NCBI RefSeq assembly: GCF_900101845.1
Contig: NZ_FNAM01000042.1
Span: 1-52,466 of the forward strand
Origin: Sporomusa acidovorans
GTDB lineage: Bacteria > Bacillota > Negativicutes > Sporomusales > Sporomusaceae
DNA length: 52,466 bases
Reading direction: 5' to 3'
Part shown: positions 14,871 to 23,637 of the stretch, one piece after another
Position numbering within the stretch: position 1 is the stretch's first letter
Layout of the letters: each line of letters begins with the position of its first letter
The notes under the pieces: generated by a model
Seen by the model: the letters and a program-made list of their open reading frames with translations, nothing else
Told to the model about the DNA's origin: nothing
The model's database searches: none
Translations under genes and position numbers: made by a program

Positions 14871-15494
14871 CTACTCCGGTTTCTGAACCGCCGTTTCCTT
14901 TATCACCCCATGCAAATAGACTCGAAAAGCCTGTGCCACATACTCGGTTTCACTATTCTCCTGTTTTACGAAAGGAAAAAGTTCTAAAACCAGCGGTTTG
15001 GCAATAAAATAAAAGTTTAAAATCCCAACCAGCGCAACCGCTGCGTGTATCACATTCAAATCGTCCCTAAAGTACCCTTCGGCAATACCTTCCTGCAATG
15101 TGGAATTGATAAACTGATACGCCTGCAATAAATGTTTCTCAATAATCGGCCTGCCATATTCGGTAGGATTCGTCGCCTCACTGTATATAAAGCGGGATAA
15201 AAAGGGCCGCTGCGCATGGATATGCGCAACCTGGTCGGCGTAAAAGGTAAGCCGGTCAACTGGCGAGGAAGAATCCGTTTTGTCTACTCCCCTAAGTATC
15301 TCCAGAATTGGCGAAAGCTGCTCCAACAGCACAGCCTCATAAAGCCCCTCCTTGCCGTTAAAATGGTAAGAGATGGCGGATACGTTGACTTGAGCGGTCT
15401 CGGTCAGTTCGCGAACCGATACGGCGGCAAATCCTTTAACCGCAAATAATTCTGTTGCAACTTCGATCAATTTCATTCGCGTCTGATTTCCCAT
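14871..15494 (-). CDS. TetR/AcrR family repressor of the efflux operon (207 aa)
   Basis: N-terminal helix-turn-helix (residues about 8-55): LIEVATELFAVKGFAAVSVRELTETAQVNVSAISYHF. A helical ligand-binding domain of usual length follows; the C-terminal part resembles the YbiH/CecR-like group. The ATG follows GAGGATG. It is upstream of and on the same strand as emrAB. The two matching palindromes, one before this gene and one before emrA, indicate autorepression and repression of the pump, relieved by a toxic ligand. Confidence 0.9.
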   Translation of the reverse strand: MGNQTRMKLIEVATELFAVKGFAAVSVRELTETAQVNVSAISYHFNGKEGLYEAVLLEQLSPILEILRGVDKTDSSSPVDRLTFYADQVAHIHAQRPFLSRFIYSEATNPTEYGRPIIEKHLLQAYQFINSTLQEGIAEGYFRDDLNVIHAAVALVGILNFYFIAKPLVLELFPFVKQENSETEYVAQAFRVYLHGVIKETAVQKPE

Positions 15495-15539
15495 ATCAAC
15501 ATCCTCTTGACAAAATGTAGTAAGTCCTACTCAAAATTC

Positions 15540-15555
15540 AAACAATCGTTTGTTT
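15540..15555. promoter_or_regulatory. TetR-type operator in front of tetR
   Basis: AAACAATCGTTTGTTT, an imperfect copy of the emrAB palindrome, lies 45 bases upstream of the tetR start codon, where it would overlap the promoter. Confidence 0.65.
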
Positions 15556-15613
15556 AATTTGAGTGTAGCATGCCTGCTATAATCTGTCAAATTTCTTTGT
15601 ACCCCGCGCAAAG

Positions 15614-17011
15614 CTACCAAAGCCCGAGGATTTTCCACCAGGAAAGCCCCACTACAAAATAAATGGTCAAAGAAACAGCCGTTACAATATGGCCGATCTT
15701 CCACCAGGTTTCCTGATCCACATAGCCCGCCCCAAACAATACGGTTCCCACTGCGTTGCCGTAATGGGTCATCAAGCTGGCAATCTGGGCGGAAGCAGCA
15801 CACAGCAGCAGCAGCGGCAGGGCCGGTAAATTAGCCGCAGCCCCGGTCGTAAAGATTACCGGAATGAAAGTAATGACATAGGCAATTGTCGAGGCAAAAA
15901 AATAGCGGACAACAACACTCATCACCAGCAGACCGGCGAGTAAACCTAAGCTGTTCATCCCGGCAAAGTGTAAATGCTGCTCTAGTACGTCGCCCAGCCA
16001 CACAAAAAATTTCGTATGGTTGAGCCCATTGGCTAACGAAATAATCCCTCCATACCAGATAAACGTACTCCAGGCATTCCTGCACGCTAGTACCTTTTCC
16101 CAGGAAATCACTCCGGTCAATAAACTTAACGAAAGCAGGCTAAGCGCCACTGTAGTCGACTCAATCTTTGTGATGGTGCCTGTCGCCCAGCCAATAACCG
16201 CCAGCACAAACAATACCGACAAGATTTTTTCACGCCGGCTCATGGGCCCCAGTTCCTTATAGCCCGCCTCTGCAATCGCTTTACTGTTTACCGCTGTAAG
16301 CTCCGGCGGAAAAATCCTGTAAACCAGATAGGGAACCAACAGCAAACAGATCGCCCCGGGCACGGACATGGCCAGCGCCCAATCTATCCAGGAGATATCG
16401 GCATGCATAATCGTATTCGTCAGCTTGATCATCATCGGCATAATGGCACCGGCCGTTATAAACATCGTACCGGTTATCAAACTATTTTGATACAACAGCA
16501 CCATGAGAAACGCGCCAATTCGCCGCGGATTGCAATCAGGACGGGAATCGAGGGTAATGGCCAGACTCTGAAAAATCGGATAAACCAGCCCCCCCGTTCT
16601 AGCGGTATTAGACGGTATGGCCGGCGACAAAATGAGGTCGGTCACAGTCGAGATATATCCCAGACGCAAACTCGACTTGCCGAACTGGTCAATTAAAAAA
16701 TAGGCAATCCGTTTCCCCAAACCTGTTTCTACAAAACACTGACCAATAATAAAGGCCGTAAACACCAGCCAAGGTGTAGTTTCACCAAACGCACCCAAGG
16801 CAATGTGGATATGTTTAAAACATATGGCGACGACCGCTAAGGCCGTAAGCAAGACCACCGGCTCGGCAACCGGCTTTAGCACAATTCCGAGAACCGCCCC
16901 CAGATAGATGGCGAATAACTGCCAGGCTAACTGCGTTAACCCTGCGGGAACCGGGAATAACAGAATAATACAAGGTATTCCTATACAAACGGCACCTCTT
17001 AGTAACTTCAT
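15614..17011 (-). CDS. DASS family anion transporter (CitT-like dicarboxylate carrier, 465 aa)
   Basis: Integral inner-membrane protein with 11-13 helices of the divalent anion:sodium symporter (SLC13/CitT) family. The substrate-loop signature SPAIPSNTARTGG (about residue 130) and a second SNT-like region MTHYGNAVGTVLFGAGY near the C-terminus are clear. Family substrates are citrate, succinate, tartrate, fumarate or malonate; the exact one cannot be read. I chose the ATG at 17009-17011, with GGGAGAGAG upstream. A divergent LysR gene starts 165 bases away and probably controls it. Confidence 0.88.
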   Translation of the reverse strand: MKLLRGAVCIGIPCIILLFPVPAGLTQLAWQLFAIYLGAVLGIVLKPVAEPVVLLTALAVVAICFKHIHIALGAFGETTPWLVFTAFIIGQCFVETGLGKRIAYFLIDQFGKSSLRLGYISTVTDLILSPAIPSNTARTGGLVYPIFQSLAITLDSRPDCNPRRIGAFLMVLLYQNSLITGTMFITAGAIMPMMIKLTNTIMHADISWIDWALAMSVPGAICLLLVPYLVYRIFPPELTAVNSKAIAEAGYKELGPMSRREKILSVLFVLAVIGWATGTITKIESTTVALSLLSLSLLTGVISWEKVLACRNAWSTFIWYGGIISLANGLNHTKFFVWLGDVLEQHLHFAGMNSLGLLAGLLVMSVVVRYFFASTIAYVITFIPVIFTTGAAANLPALPLLLLCAASAQIASLMTHYGNAVGTVLFGAGYVDQETWWKIGHIVTAVSLTIYFVVGLSWWKILGLW

Positions 17012-17175
17012 TTTTTTCTCTCTCCCTTGTGGCAACCCGTATTACTTGTGAAAAACTTCGCTTGAATTATATCTACATTGTATATATAATAGTTCAATAA
17101 TAAAGAATCTTCCATAAGTATCTACAACGTCTAACGGTTTTTACTTAATTGATAAATCAAAGAAGGACTAACGAA

Positions 17176-18042
17176 ATGGATGATAAAGACTGGCTAATGC
17201 TGCAGGTAATTTCTGAAGAAAAAAATATCACTAAAACGGCTGAGCGTCTTTATTTATCGCAGCCGGCGATAAGCCAGCGGTTAAAGAACCTGGAAAGAGA
17301 GTTCGGAATCAAAATCTTGCACCGGAACGCAGGCGGTGTATCCTTTACTTCTCAGGGTGAATACCTGCTGGACTATGCAAAAGTCATGCTCACGCAGTAC
17401 AGAGACGTAAAGGAGCGTATCTTGAACATGGAAAACACCGTTCAAGGAACGCTCCGCCTTGGTACGTCTTCAATTTTTGCCCATTACGAACTGCCGGATA
17501 TCTTAAGAGGCTTTCGTGAGCAATATCCGCAAGTCGAGGTATTCCTTAAGACCGGGCTCAGCCATACGATCAACCGCGCCCTCTTGCGAGGGGAGATCTC
17601 AGTTGCCATCCTCCGCGGGGATTACATCTGGAACGAAGGGCAATTGCTATTGCGCAACGAACCGATTTGCCTGGTTTCTTCCTCGCCCATCGAGCTAAAT
17701 GACCTGCCCAACCAACCCCAAATTTCTTATAAAACAGACGGGCCATTATACGACATTATTCAGGAATGGCTGCGCCAATCCTTTTCCCACCCGCCTTTAA
17801 ACCCCATGGAAGTTGACAACATGGACACCTGCCGGCAAATGGTGCTCAAAGGGCTGGGCTGGGCAATTTTACCGGAAATCGGTCTCCAAAAGCATGACAA
17901 TCTGTATACACGAGCGCTATACTGGAAAAACGGCAAACCGCTCCGCCGAAAAACCCGGCTGCTGTACCAGCATTCCTCACTGGAATTATCGGTCGTTAAG
18001 GCCTTTGTCGACTACATCAGCCAGTGTTGTCTTGCTCCCTAA
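17176..18042 (+). CDS. LysR family transcriptional regulator (288 aa)
   Basis: N-terminal winged helix (WLMLQVISEEKNITKTAERLYLSQPAISQRLKNLEREFG, split here only by helix turns) and a C-terminal periplasmic-binding-like effector domain (from about residue 92, LRLGTSSIFAHYELPDILRGF). It should activate the divergent DASS transporter in response to a carboxylate. I chose the ATG at 17176, with AAGGA 7 bases upstream, rather than the 9-codon longer frame. It has the usual length of about 290 residues. Confidence 0.9.
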   Translation: MDDKDWLMLQVISEEKNITKTAERLYLSQPAISQRLKNLEREFGIKILHRNAGGVSFTSQGEYLLDYAKVMLTQYRDVKERILNMENTVQGTLRLGTSSIFAHYELPDILRGFREQYPQVEVFLKTGLSHTINRALLRGEISVAILRGDYIWNEGQLLLRNEPICLVSSSPIELNDLPNQPQISYKTDGPLYDIIQEWLRQSFSHPPLNPMEVDNMDTCRQMVLKGLGWAILPEIGLQKHDNLYTRALYWKNGKPLRRKTRLLYQHSSLELSVVKAFVDYISQCCLAP

Positions 18043-18124
18043 TACCCATGCCCTGTAAGGTACAATAGTTCTTTTGTAATTAATTCCGCAAAGTAAAAGT
18101 CATTCCCTTTAAATTTCAAAGGAG

Positions 18125-18646
18125 TTACTTATCGGGATCATCATCTTGACTTGGTTTTGCTGCGGCGGGTTGTAAGGGCAGGGAAAGGTTCGTTTGGGCT
18201 GATTGCACAAAAATATCATCCTGCCACATTTGGAACCCATAAATGATCAAGGCCAGTACTGACGCCAGAATAAGCGCTATGATACTGGCATTAAAATCTA
18301 AAAAACCTCTGCTGCCAAACCAGGGTAAGATAAAGAATGAAAAAATCAAATTAGCGATAGCTTCCACTACCATATAGAGTTGCCAATGTCCGTAAGTAAA
18401 TTTTAATATCCAGATGGGAATTACCGGGAATAGTCCATACGTATAGGAGGACATCATCGCGAGTGGATAAGTAGTTTCCCTGAAATACCACCAACCGTTT
18501 GCGACGCCTGCCTCACTGACAAGGATACTTAGAAAGCCACCCAGTAGGCCGGCGCCAATAAAACGTTTTATATCTTCTCTAGGCATGAGAAAGAGACTTA
18601 ACCAAGGTACAATAAATGTACCCCATAATATAACTTGATTGCTCAT
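18125..18646 (-). CDS. CBO0543-like integral membrane protein (173 aa)
   Basis: Four to five membrane segments with the pattern of the CBO0543 family seen in Bacillales and Clostridia: an N-terminal WGTFIVPWLSLFLMPR, GLLGGFLSILVSEAG, an aromatic GWWYFRETTYPL loop and WFGSRGFLDF. The C-terminus is a polar tail rich in Ala, Gln and Asp ending DDDPDK. The function of this family is unknown. The ATG follows a GAGTGGAGTGAT ribosome binding region. No operon partner is evident. Confidence 0.7.
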   Translation of the reverse strand: MSNQVILWGTFIVPWLSLFLMPREDIKRFIGAGLLGGFLSILVSEAGVANGWWYFRETTYPLAMMSSYTYGLFPVIPIWILKFTYGHWQLYMVVEAIANLIFSFFILPWFGSRGFLDFNASIIALILASVLALIIYGFQMWQDDIFVQSAQTNLSLPLQPAAAKPSQDDDPDK

Positions 18647-18761
18647 GGTATCACTCCACTCCTTTTATGTTGTATTATAGTATTTGCACCTGGAGTTCTC
18701 TTTCATTCTGTTTCAGTAGTCGGGCGGTAAGGGCAACTATGGTAAAACTTCTATGCGCAAA

Positions 18762-19088
18762 CTATCTGGGCCAATACATAATAACAAACACACCGATTAA
18801 TGAGATAATACCGCCAATAATGTCAAACCGGTCAGGAACAATCTTATCCACGCCCCATCCCCATAAAATAGATAAGGCGATAAATACCCCGCCATAAGCG
18901 GCATATACTCTGCCAAAATTAGCGGGCTGTAATGTGGGAATCACACCATATATGGCAAGAATAATCGCCCCCAAAATGGCATACGAAATTCCCTTCCCCT
19001 CCCGCAGCCATAGCCAAATCAGATAGCCTCCGCCAATTTCAAACAAGCCGGCAAGCACAAAATAGCCCATTGATTTTATAAATTCCAT
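18762..19088 (-). CDS. ynfA: YnfA/UPF0060 family small membrane protein (108 aa)
   Basis: Four-helix membrane protein of the YnfA family, in which GLFEIGGGYLIWLWLREGK and the central RVYAAYGGVFIALSILWGW are diagnostic. The family is related to small multidrug resistance pumps; the physiological substrate is not settled. The length of 108 residues is exactly usual. The ATG at 19086-19088 follows GGAGGCAGATAC. Confidence 0.92.
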   Translation of the reverse strand: MEFIKSMGYFVLAGLFEIGGGYLIWLWLREGKGISYAILGAIILAIYGVIPTLQPANFGRVYAAYGGVFIALSILWGWGVDKIVPDRFDIIGGIISLIGVFVIMYWPR

Positions 19089-19202
19089 GTATCTGCCTCC
19101 GTAAATGAAAATTATTATCATTTATTATACTACATAAATACCCAAAAACCTACCCTCTGCCCAGCCTGAATCCTAAAATCACACAATCATTACAACTGCT
19201 AA

Positions 19203-19238
19203 AAATTACCCGGCAACTTTTAAATTGCCGGGTAATTT
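19203..19238. terminator. Bidirectional hairpin terminator
   Basis: AAATTACCCGGCAA (19203-19216) and TTGCCGGGTAATTT (19225-19238) form a perfect 14-bp stem with an 8-base loop. It lies 87 bases beyond the cdaR stop on the minus strand. Confidence 0.7.
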
Positions 19239-19324
19239 GCCTGCCGCCTTCCTGGCTGCGGTCTAAGATTTTTTCAGTGGGCTCGAACCGTCTCCTTGAA
19301 TCCTAAAGAGTCGAGTTCCTGGAA

Positions 19325-20482
19325 TTAGGAATGGGCTTGTATTTCCAGTATTAATTTACATAAAACAGAATCTGCAAAGGAATGGCAGGGAGACAACCCC
19401 GTAAACTGCTCTAATTTTTCCAGTCTAAATTTAAGTGTATTGCGATGAATAAATAATTCCGAAGAAGTTGCAGAAATATTCAAATTATTAGTCAAAAGAC
19501 AAGACAATGTATTATAAATGTCATACTTCGGCTGTAAATTAGCTACTTTATTGCTTAATTCTAATAACGCCAAACAAGAACTATAATTTTTATTATCTGG
19601 CGACATTACGAAATCAAGCATTATTTGGTGTTGTTTAATATTTCGTATTATATGTAAGCATTTATATTCAATTGAAAATATCGCTTCCAGGTAAGATTGT
19701 CTTAATTGCCATTGATTTTGGGCATCACCACCAACGCCTACTCGAATTTGCAGTGGTAGTGAATGAAACAAATCAACAAGATTTTTTAAAAAGAATTTCG
19801 CGTTTTGTTTTTCAGAAACTGTTCTTAAAATGCAAAAATATCTTTTATAGAATAATACGAGATCATCCTGAGAAAATATGTGGGAATTCTTAATCGCTCT
19901 AATAACAGATTCCCGCACGCGATCAAACATTAAATTCTGTAAGCCAACAAATCCCTTAGGAGAAGGAGTTTCTATATCAACTAAAATAACGATTCGCGGA
20001 ATTTCCAGTTTAAAGTTCAACATTTCCGCCAAGGTCTGAATATCTTCTTGAACAGTTTCCAAATCAACTGAGAAAAGAAGTGAAATCAATTGCTCTTTTA
20101 ATCTATTTTCTGAACTATAATCTGATAACAACATATCACGTTCCAAAATCAGTTCGGTGACTGTTTTTACCAGTCTTGCGGTACTGCGAACCTCTTGAGG
20201 TTCTCCTGTTACTCCCACAACACCTACAATTTTACCTTTTAATTCTATTGGCCACATTACTCCCGGTAATGCTCCTGCAAAATTCATAGTTTCATTTGGT
20301 GAAATTTCAATAACAGTCTGTTGAGAAACTGCGAACTTACCGCCTTGATGGAAAGTATGGATGCGGGCTTTTTCCCCTGACGCGATAATAATACCGTCAC
20401 AATCCATAATATTTACATTCCGTTTTATAATTGACATAAGATGATTAACAATAGTCTGGGCGATTTCCTGAGAAATAATCAT
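19325..20482 (-). CDS. cdaR: CdaR family sugar-diacid responsive regulator (385 aa)
   Basis: The N-terminal sugar-diacid recognition domain (residues 1-130) begins MIISQEIAQTIVNHLMSII, with RNVNIMDCDGIIIASG and MWPIELKGKIVGVVGVTG. A GGDEF-like middle and a PucR-type C-terminal helix-turn-helix (about 330-380, ISATSSELFIHRNTLKFRLEKLE) follow. CdaR proteins activate glucarate, galactarate or glycerate pathways. The start at 20480-20482 has AGGATGG at 8 bases and aligns with the usual CdaR N-terminus; the longer frame runs through a large palindrome. It is divergent from the racemase/dehydratase operon, which it probably controls. Confidence 0.88.
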   Translation of the reverse strand: MIISQEIAQTIVNHLMSIIKRNVNIMDCDGIIIASGEKARIHTFHQGGKFAVSQQTVIEISPNETMNFAGALPGVMWPIELKGKIVGVVGVTGEPQEVRSTARLVKTVTELILERDMLLSDYSSENRLKEQLISLLFSVDLETVQEDIQTLAEMLNFKLEIPRIVILVDIETPSPKGFVGLQNLMFDRVRESVIRAIKNSHIFSQDDLVLFYKRYFCILRTVSEKQNAKFFLKNLVDLFHSLPLQIRVGVGGDAQNQWQLRQSYLEAIFSIEYKCLHIIRNIKQHQIMLDFVMSPDNKNYSSCLALLELSNKVANLQPKYDIYNTLSCLLTNNLNISATSSELFIHRNTLKFRLEKLEQFTGLSPCHSFADSVLCKLILEIQAHS

Positions 20483-20529
20483 CGGCTTTACCATCCTTGC
20501 TGTTATAAATAAATTGTACCCCTTACAGT

Positions 20530-20568
20530 TTGGCTTTTCATTGTCCATAATGGACAATGAAAAGCCAA
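20530..20568. promoter_or_regulatory. 39-bp perfect palindrome between cdaR and the LarA-type gene
   Basis: TTGGCTTTTCATTGTCCAT (20530-20548) and its exact reverse complement (20550-20568) flank a single A. It lies 48 bases upstream of the cdaR start and 120 bases upstream of the LarA-type gene. It could be a shared operator or a 5'-leader hairpin of cdaR. Confidence 0.7.
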
Positions 20569-20687
20569 TTTTTAAAATATTCCTGTCTTATTGTTTCAAG
20601 GAAAAAAAACAAATTTGTTTGAAATAGTATATTGTTGATAAAAGCGTTATTTCCAACAATCAATAACAAACAAGGGGGAAATTCTAC

Positions 20688-21956
20688 TTGGCAACTATCA
20701 ATATTCCATATGGCCGCACGCAGCTTACACTCAATATACCAGAACACCGAATCGAAGGTATTTTAGAATCGCGTGCCCATCAGTTTCAACCAGAGGCCGA
20801 AGAACGGCAATTAGTGAAAATGGCTTTGGAACATCCCATCAAATCGTTACGATTACGTGATTTAGCAAAAGGAAAAAAGAAAATTACTATTATTACTAGT
20901 GATCACACCCGACCTGTGCCGACTAAAATAATCACGCCTTTATTGCTTGAAGAAATTCGCAGCGTTAACCCGCAAGCTGAAATTACTTTTTTAGTTGCTA
21001 CAGGGTTTCATCGAGCTAGTACGAGGAATGAATTACTGAATAAGTTTGGCGAAGATTTATTTAAAAATGAAAGAATTGTTATTCATGACGGTCAAGATAA
21101 AAATTCTTTAGTGAATATAGGCAAGCTTCCTTCCGGAGGAGATTTGATCATTAACAAGCTTGCCGTAGAAACAGACTTGCTAATTGCAGAAGGGTTCATT
21201 GAACCGCATCTTTTCGCTGGTTTTTCCGGCGGCCGCAAAAGCGTTTTGCCGGGAATCGCCAGTCGCATAACCGTATTAGCCAATCATTGCGCTGAGTTTA
21301 TTGCTCATGAAAAAGCCCGAGCCGGCATTTTAGAAGATAATCCGATTCATACCGACATGCTATATGCCGCCCAAAAGGCTAATCTTGCATTTATAGTAAA
21401 CGTGGTACTTGATTCAAATAAAAAAATCATCCAAGCCTTTGCCGGTGATTTAGAACAGGCGCATGTGGCAGGGTGCAATTTTATCGGCAAATTGGCCAGC
21501 GTAAAGTCCATGCCCGCCGATATAGTAATAACATCCAATGGGGGCTACCCACTTGATCAGAATATCTATCAACATGTTAAATCTTTATCTTCCGCAGAAG
21601 CAACCTGCAAGGAGGGTGGTGTAATTATTGCCTGTGCGGCTTGCAACGATGGTCATGGCAGTGAAGATATGTATAATTGGCTTCGTAATGGAGCGCAGGC
21701 TGTGATGAAAAAGATTATGAGAACGGATAGAAATTCTACCATACCTGACCAATGGGCTGCTCAAATCATGGCACGAATTCAACTCAAGCATACAATTATT
21801 TTTGTTACCGATCAATGTGATCACCATATATTAAAAACTATGGGGTTTGAAGCGGCCTATACGTTAGAACAGGCAATGCGCATGGCGGAAGCCAAAGTGG
21901 GCTCTCAGGCGAAAGTTACCATAATCCCGGATGGAGTCGCCGTTATTGTAAATTAA
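20688..21956 (+). CDS. LarA-type nickel-pincer racemase/epimerase (422 aa)
   Basis: Homologue of lactate racemase LarA, which uses a nickel-pincer nucleotide (NPN) to racemise alpha-hydroxy acids. Counting from the start, the key residues fall at LarA's own positions: DHTRP with D72 and R75, H108, H174, K184 (NPN attachment), H200 (nickel ligand) and K298. The active site is thus intact. The family also covers malate, hydroxyglutarate and aryl-lactate racemases and a gluconate epimerase. With a CdaR regulator and a UxaA-type dehydratase beside it, a sugar-acid epimerase is plausible. The start is TTG after GGGGGAAA. The NPN synthesis genes larB, larC and larE are not in this window. Confidence 0.9.
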   Translation: MATINIPYGRTQLTLNIPEHRIEGILESRAHQFQPEAEERQLVKMALEHPIKSLRLRDLAKGKKKITIITSDHTRPVPTKIITPLLLEEIRSVNPQAEITFLVATGFHRASTRNELLNKFGEDLFKNERIVIHDGQDKNSLVNIGKLPSGGDLIINKLAVETDLLIAEGFIEPHLFAGFSGGRKSVLPGIASRITVLANHCAEFIAHEKARAGILEDNPIHTDMLYAAQKANLAFIVNVVLDSNKKIIQAFAGDLEQAHVAGCNFIGKLASVKSMPADIVITSNGGYPLDQNIYQHVKSLSSAEATCKEGGVIIACAACNDGHGSEDMYNWLRNGAQAVMKKIMRTDRNSTIPDQWAAQIMARIQLKHTIIFVTDQCDHHILKTMGFEAAYTLEQAMRMAEAKVGSQAKVTIIPDGVAVIVN

Positions 21957-21977
21957 TTATAAAAAGGAGAAACCAGA

Positions 21978-22277
21978 ATGTCTATTGATGCGATTATCTT
22001 ACGTGGCAAGGATAACGTAGCCACAGCAGTACAAGACCTTAAGGCCGGCCAAGAAGCACTAGCAAGACTTGATCGCGAACTCTGCAAAATTATAATCAAT
22101 GAAGATATACCGTATGGTCACAAATTTACTCTGCGGGATGTTGCGTGTGGCGAGGAAATAGTAAAGTATGGAGAGGTCATAGGCCGGGCGACAGCAAATA
22201 TTTTATCCGGTTACCATGCCCATGTACAAAATATTGAAAGTTTACGCGGCCGTGGTGACCTTCAGAAGGAGAGATAA
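21978..22277 (+). CDS. UxaA-type dehydratase, small (SAF domain) subunit (99 aa)
   Basis: Stand-alone SAF domain corresponding to the N-terminal part of altronate dehydratase UxaA. Seen: ILRGKDNVATAVQDLKAGQ, PYGHKFTLRDVACGEEIVKYGEVIG and the conserved end HAHVQNIESLRGRGD. In split enzymes this piece pairs with the large subunit encoded next. The same architecture occurs in altronate/galactarate dehydratases and in sulfolactate sulfo-lyase (SuyA), so the substrate is open. The ATG follows AAGGAG. It lies 21 bases after the racemase gene and 1 base before the large-subunit gene. Confidence 0.88.
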   Translation: MSIDAIILRGKDNVATAVQDLKAGQEALARLDRELCKIIINEDIPYGHKFTLRDVACGEEIVKYGEVIGRATANILSGYHAHVQNIESLRGRGDLQKER

Positions 22278-22278
22278 T

Positions 22279-23442
22279 ATGGAAAACTTTATGGGTTACC
22301 GTCGTGCTGACGGTACAGTAGGCACTCGTAACTATGTTGGCATTTTATCAGCAGTAGTATGTGCTAATGAAGTAGTAGAAGCAATTGCTCAAAAAGTACA
22401 AGGGACAGTCCGGTTTACTCATCACCAGGGTTGTTGCCAAACCCCAATTGATATTCGACAAGTAAACCGCATTTTAATTGCTCTAGGAAAAAATCCTAAT
22501 TTACATTCCGTGATTATTGTTAGTTTGGGCTGCGAAAGCACAAATTTACAGGAAGTAGTAAAGGGAATCCGCGAAGCCGGCAAGCGAGTGGAATATCTCG
22601 TAATTCAAGAGACTGGCGGCGCCGCCAAAACAACTGCCGCCGGCGTATTATTGGCACAAGAAATGGTACGCGAAGCATCACTCCAACAACGTGAAGCATT
22701 TCCCATCAGCGAATTAGTTTTAGGAATGAAGTGCGGCAGTTCAGATACAACTTCCGGTTTAGTACCAAACCCCGCAATCGGTGTAGCTTCCGACTTAATT
22801 ATCGCTGCTGGCGGAACATCTGTTATCGGCGAAATTACGGAATTTATTGGGGCTGAGCATATTATAGCCAGCCATGCAGCTAACAAAACCGTTGCCAAAA
22901 AAATCTTGGAGTTAGTTGATCGAATGGAAAAACGAGCGATGTCAGTAGGTGAAGATATACGCGGCGGACAACCTACTGGAGGAAATATTAAGGGCGGATT
23001 ATCCACAATTGAAGAAAAATCACTTGGATCAATCGCGAAGGCCGGTTCAGCACCAATTCAAGCAGTTTATGAGTATGGAACACGTCCAACCGTGCACGGC
23101 CTTGTGGTAATGGATTCTCCCGGTCGAGAGCCAGAGATACTAACAGGTCTTGCCGCCGCAGGCTGTAATATAATCGCCTTTGCCACAGGCCGGGGAGCAC
23201 CTCAAGGGTTTCCTTTTGTACCAGTATTAAAAATTACCGGCAGCCGGACTGCCGCAGAAAAAATGAGTGATCATATTGATATAAATTTAAGCGGAGTTAT
23301 TGACGGAACGGACACAATACCTGATGCCGGAAAAAAGGTATTCGATGCATTACTACGTGTCGCCGCCGGCGGTATGACCAAAGCTGAAATCTCCGGCTAT
23401 ACAAATTCAATGGATATTTTCATGCACGGTCCAGTTATTTAA
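22279..23442 (+). CDS. UxaA-type dehydratase, large subunit (387 aa)
   Basis: C-terminal domain of the UxaA/GarD family as a separate protein. It starts MENFMGYRRADGTVGTRNYVG and contains HHQGCCQT, SLGCE, IQETGG, GMKCGSSDTTSGLVPNPAIG and ATGRGAPQGFP. These cysteines and motifs belong to iron-dependent sugar-acid dehydratases (altronate, galactarate) and to the sulfolactate lyase SuyB. The ATG at 22279 follows AAGGAGAGATA. It forms one operon with the LarA-type and SAF genes, ending at a strong terminator. A likely scheme is epimerisation of a sugar acid and then beta-elimination of water to a 2-keto-3-deoxy acid. Confidence 0.9.
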   Translation: MENFMGYRRADGTVGTRNYVGILSAVVCANEVVEAIAQKVQGTVRFTHHQGCCQTPIDIRQVNRILIALGKNPNLHSVIIVSLGCESTNLQEVVKGIREAGKRVEYLVIQETGGAAKTTAAGVLLAQEMVREASLQQREAFPISELVLGMKCGSSDTTSGLVPNPAIGVASDLIIAAGGTSVIGEITEFIGAEHIIASHAANKTVAKKILELVDRMEKRAMSVGEDIRGGQPTGGNIKGGLSTIEEKSLGSIAKAGSAPIQAVYEYGTRPTVHGLVVMDSPGREPEILTGLAAAGCNIIAFATGRGAPQGFPFVPVLKITGSRTAAEKMSDHIDINLSGVIDGTDTIPDAGKKVFDALLRVAAGGMTKAEISGYTNSMDIFMHGPVI

Positions 23443-23504
23443 CTCTATAATAAATGAGTTCAGAATCATTTATTAACGCTGAACTACTATGACAAATTAA
23501 TTAA

Positions 23505-23540
23505 AATGCCAAGTAAGAGTTTAAATGCTTACTTGGCATT
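23505..23540 (+). terminator. Rho-independent terminator of the larA-like/uxaA-like operon
   Basis: AATGCCAAGTAAG (23505-23517) and CTTACTTGGCATT (23528-23540) form a perfect 13-bp stem with a 10-base loop, 62 bases after the last stop. The T-run is weak, and it may also serve the FCD regulator gene from the other side. Confidence 0.65.
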
Positions 23541-23637
23541 AATGCGGCAAACCCGTTGTTTTCCACTATTATAAGCTAACCCTCATTGGTAATTTCGTCC
23601 TGTAAATCTTGCTTACCTGTTCCCTCTTTTTATCCAA

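Noticed and set aside
20688..23442. Sulfolactate degradation operon (suyAB)
   Set aside because: The split SAF plus large subunit layout would fit, but a CdaR regulator and the enolase-type sugar-acid dehydratase nearby make sugar acids more likely. It is kept only as an alternative.
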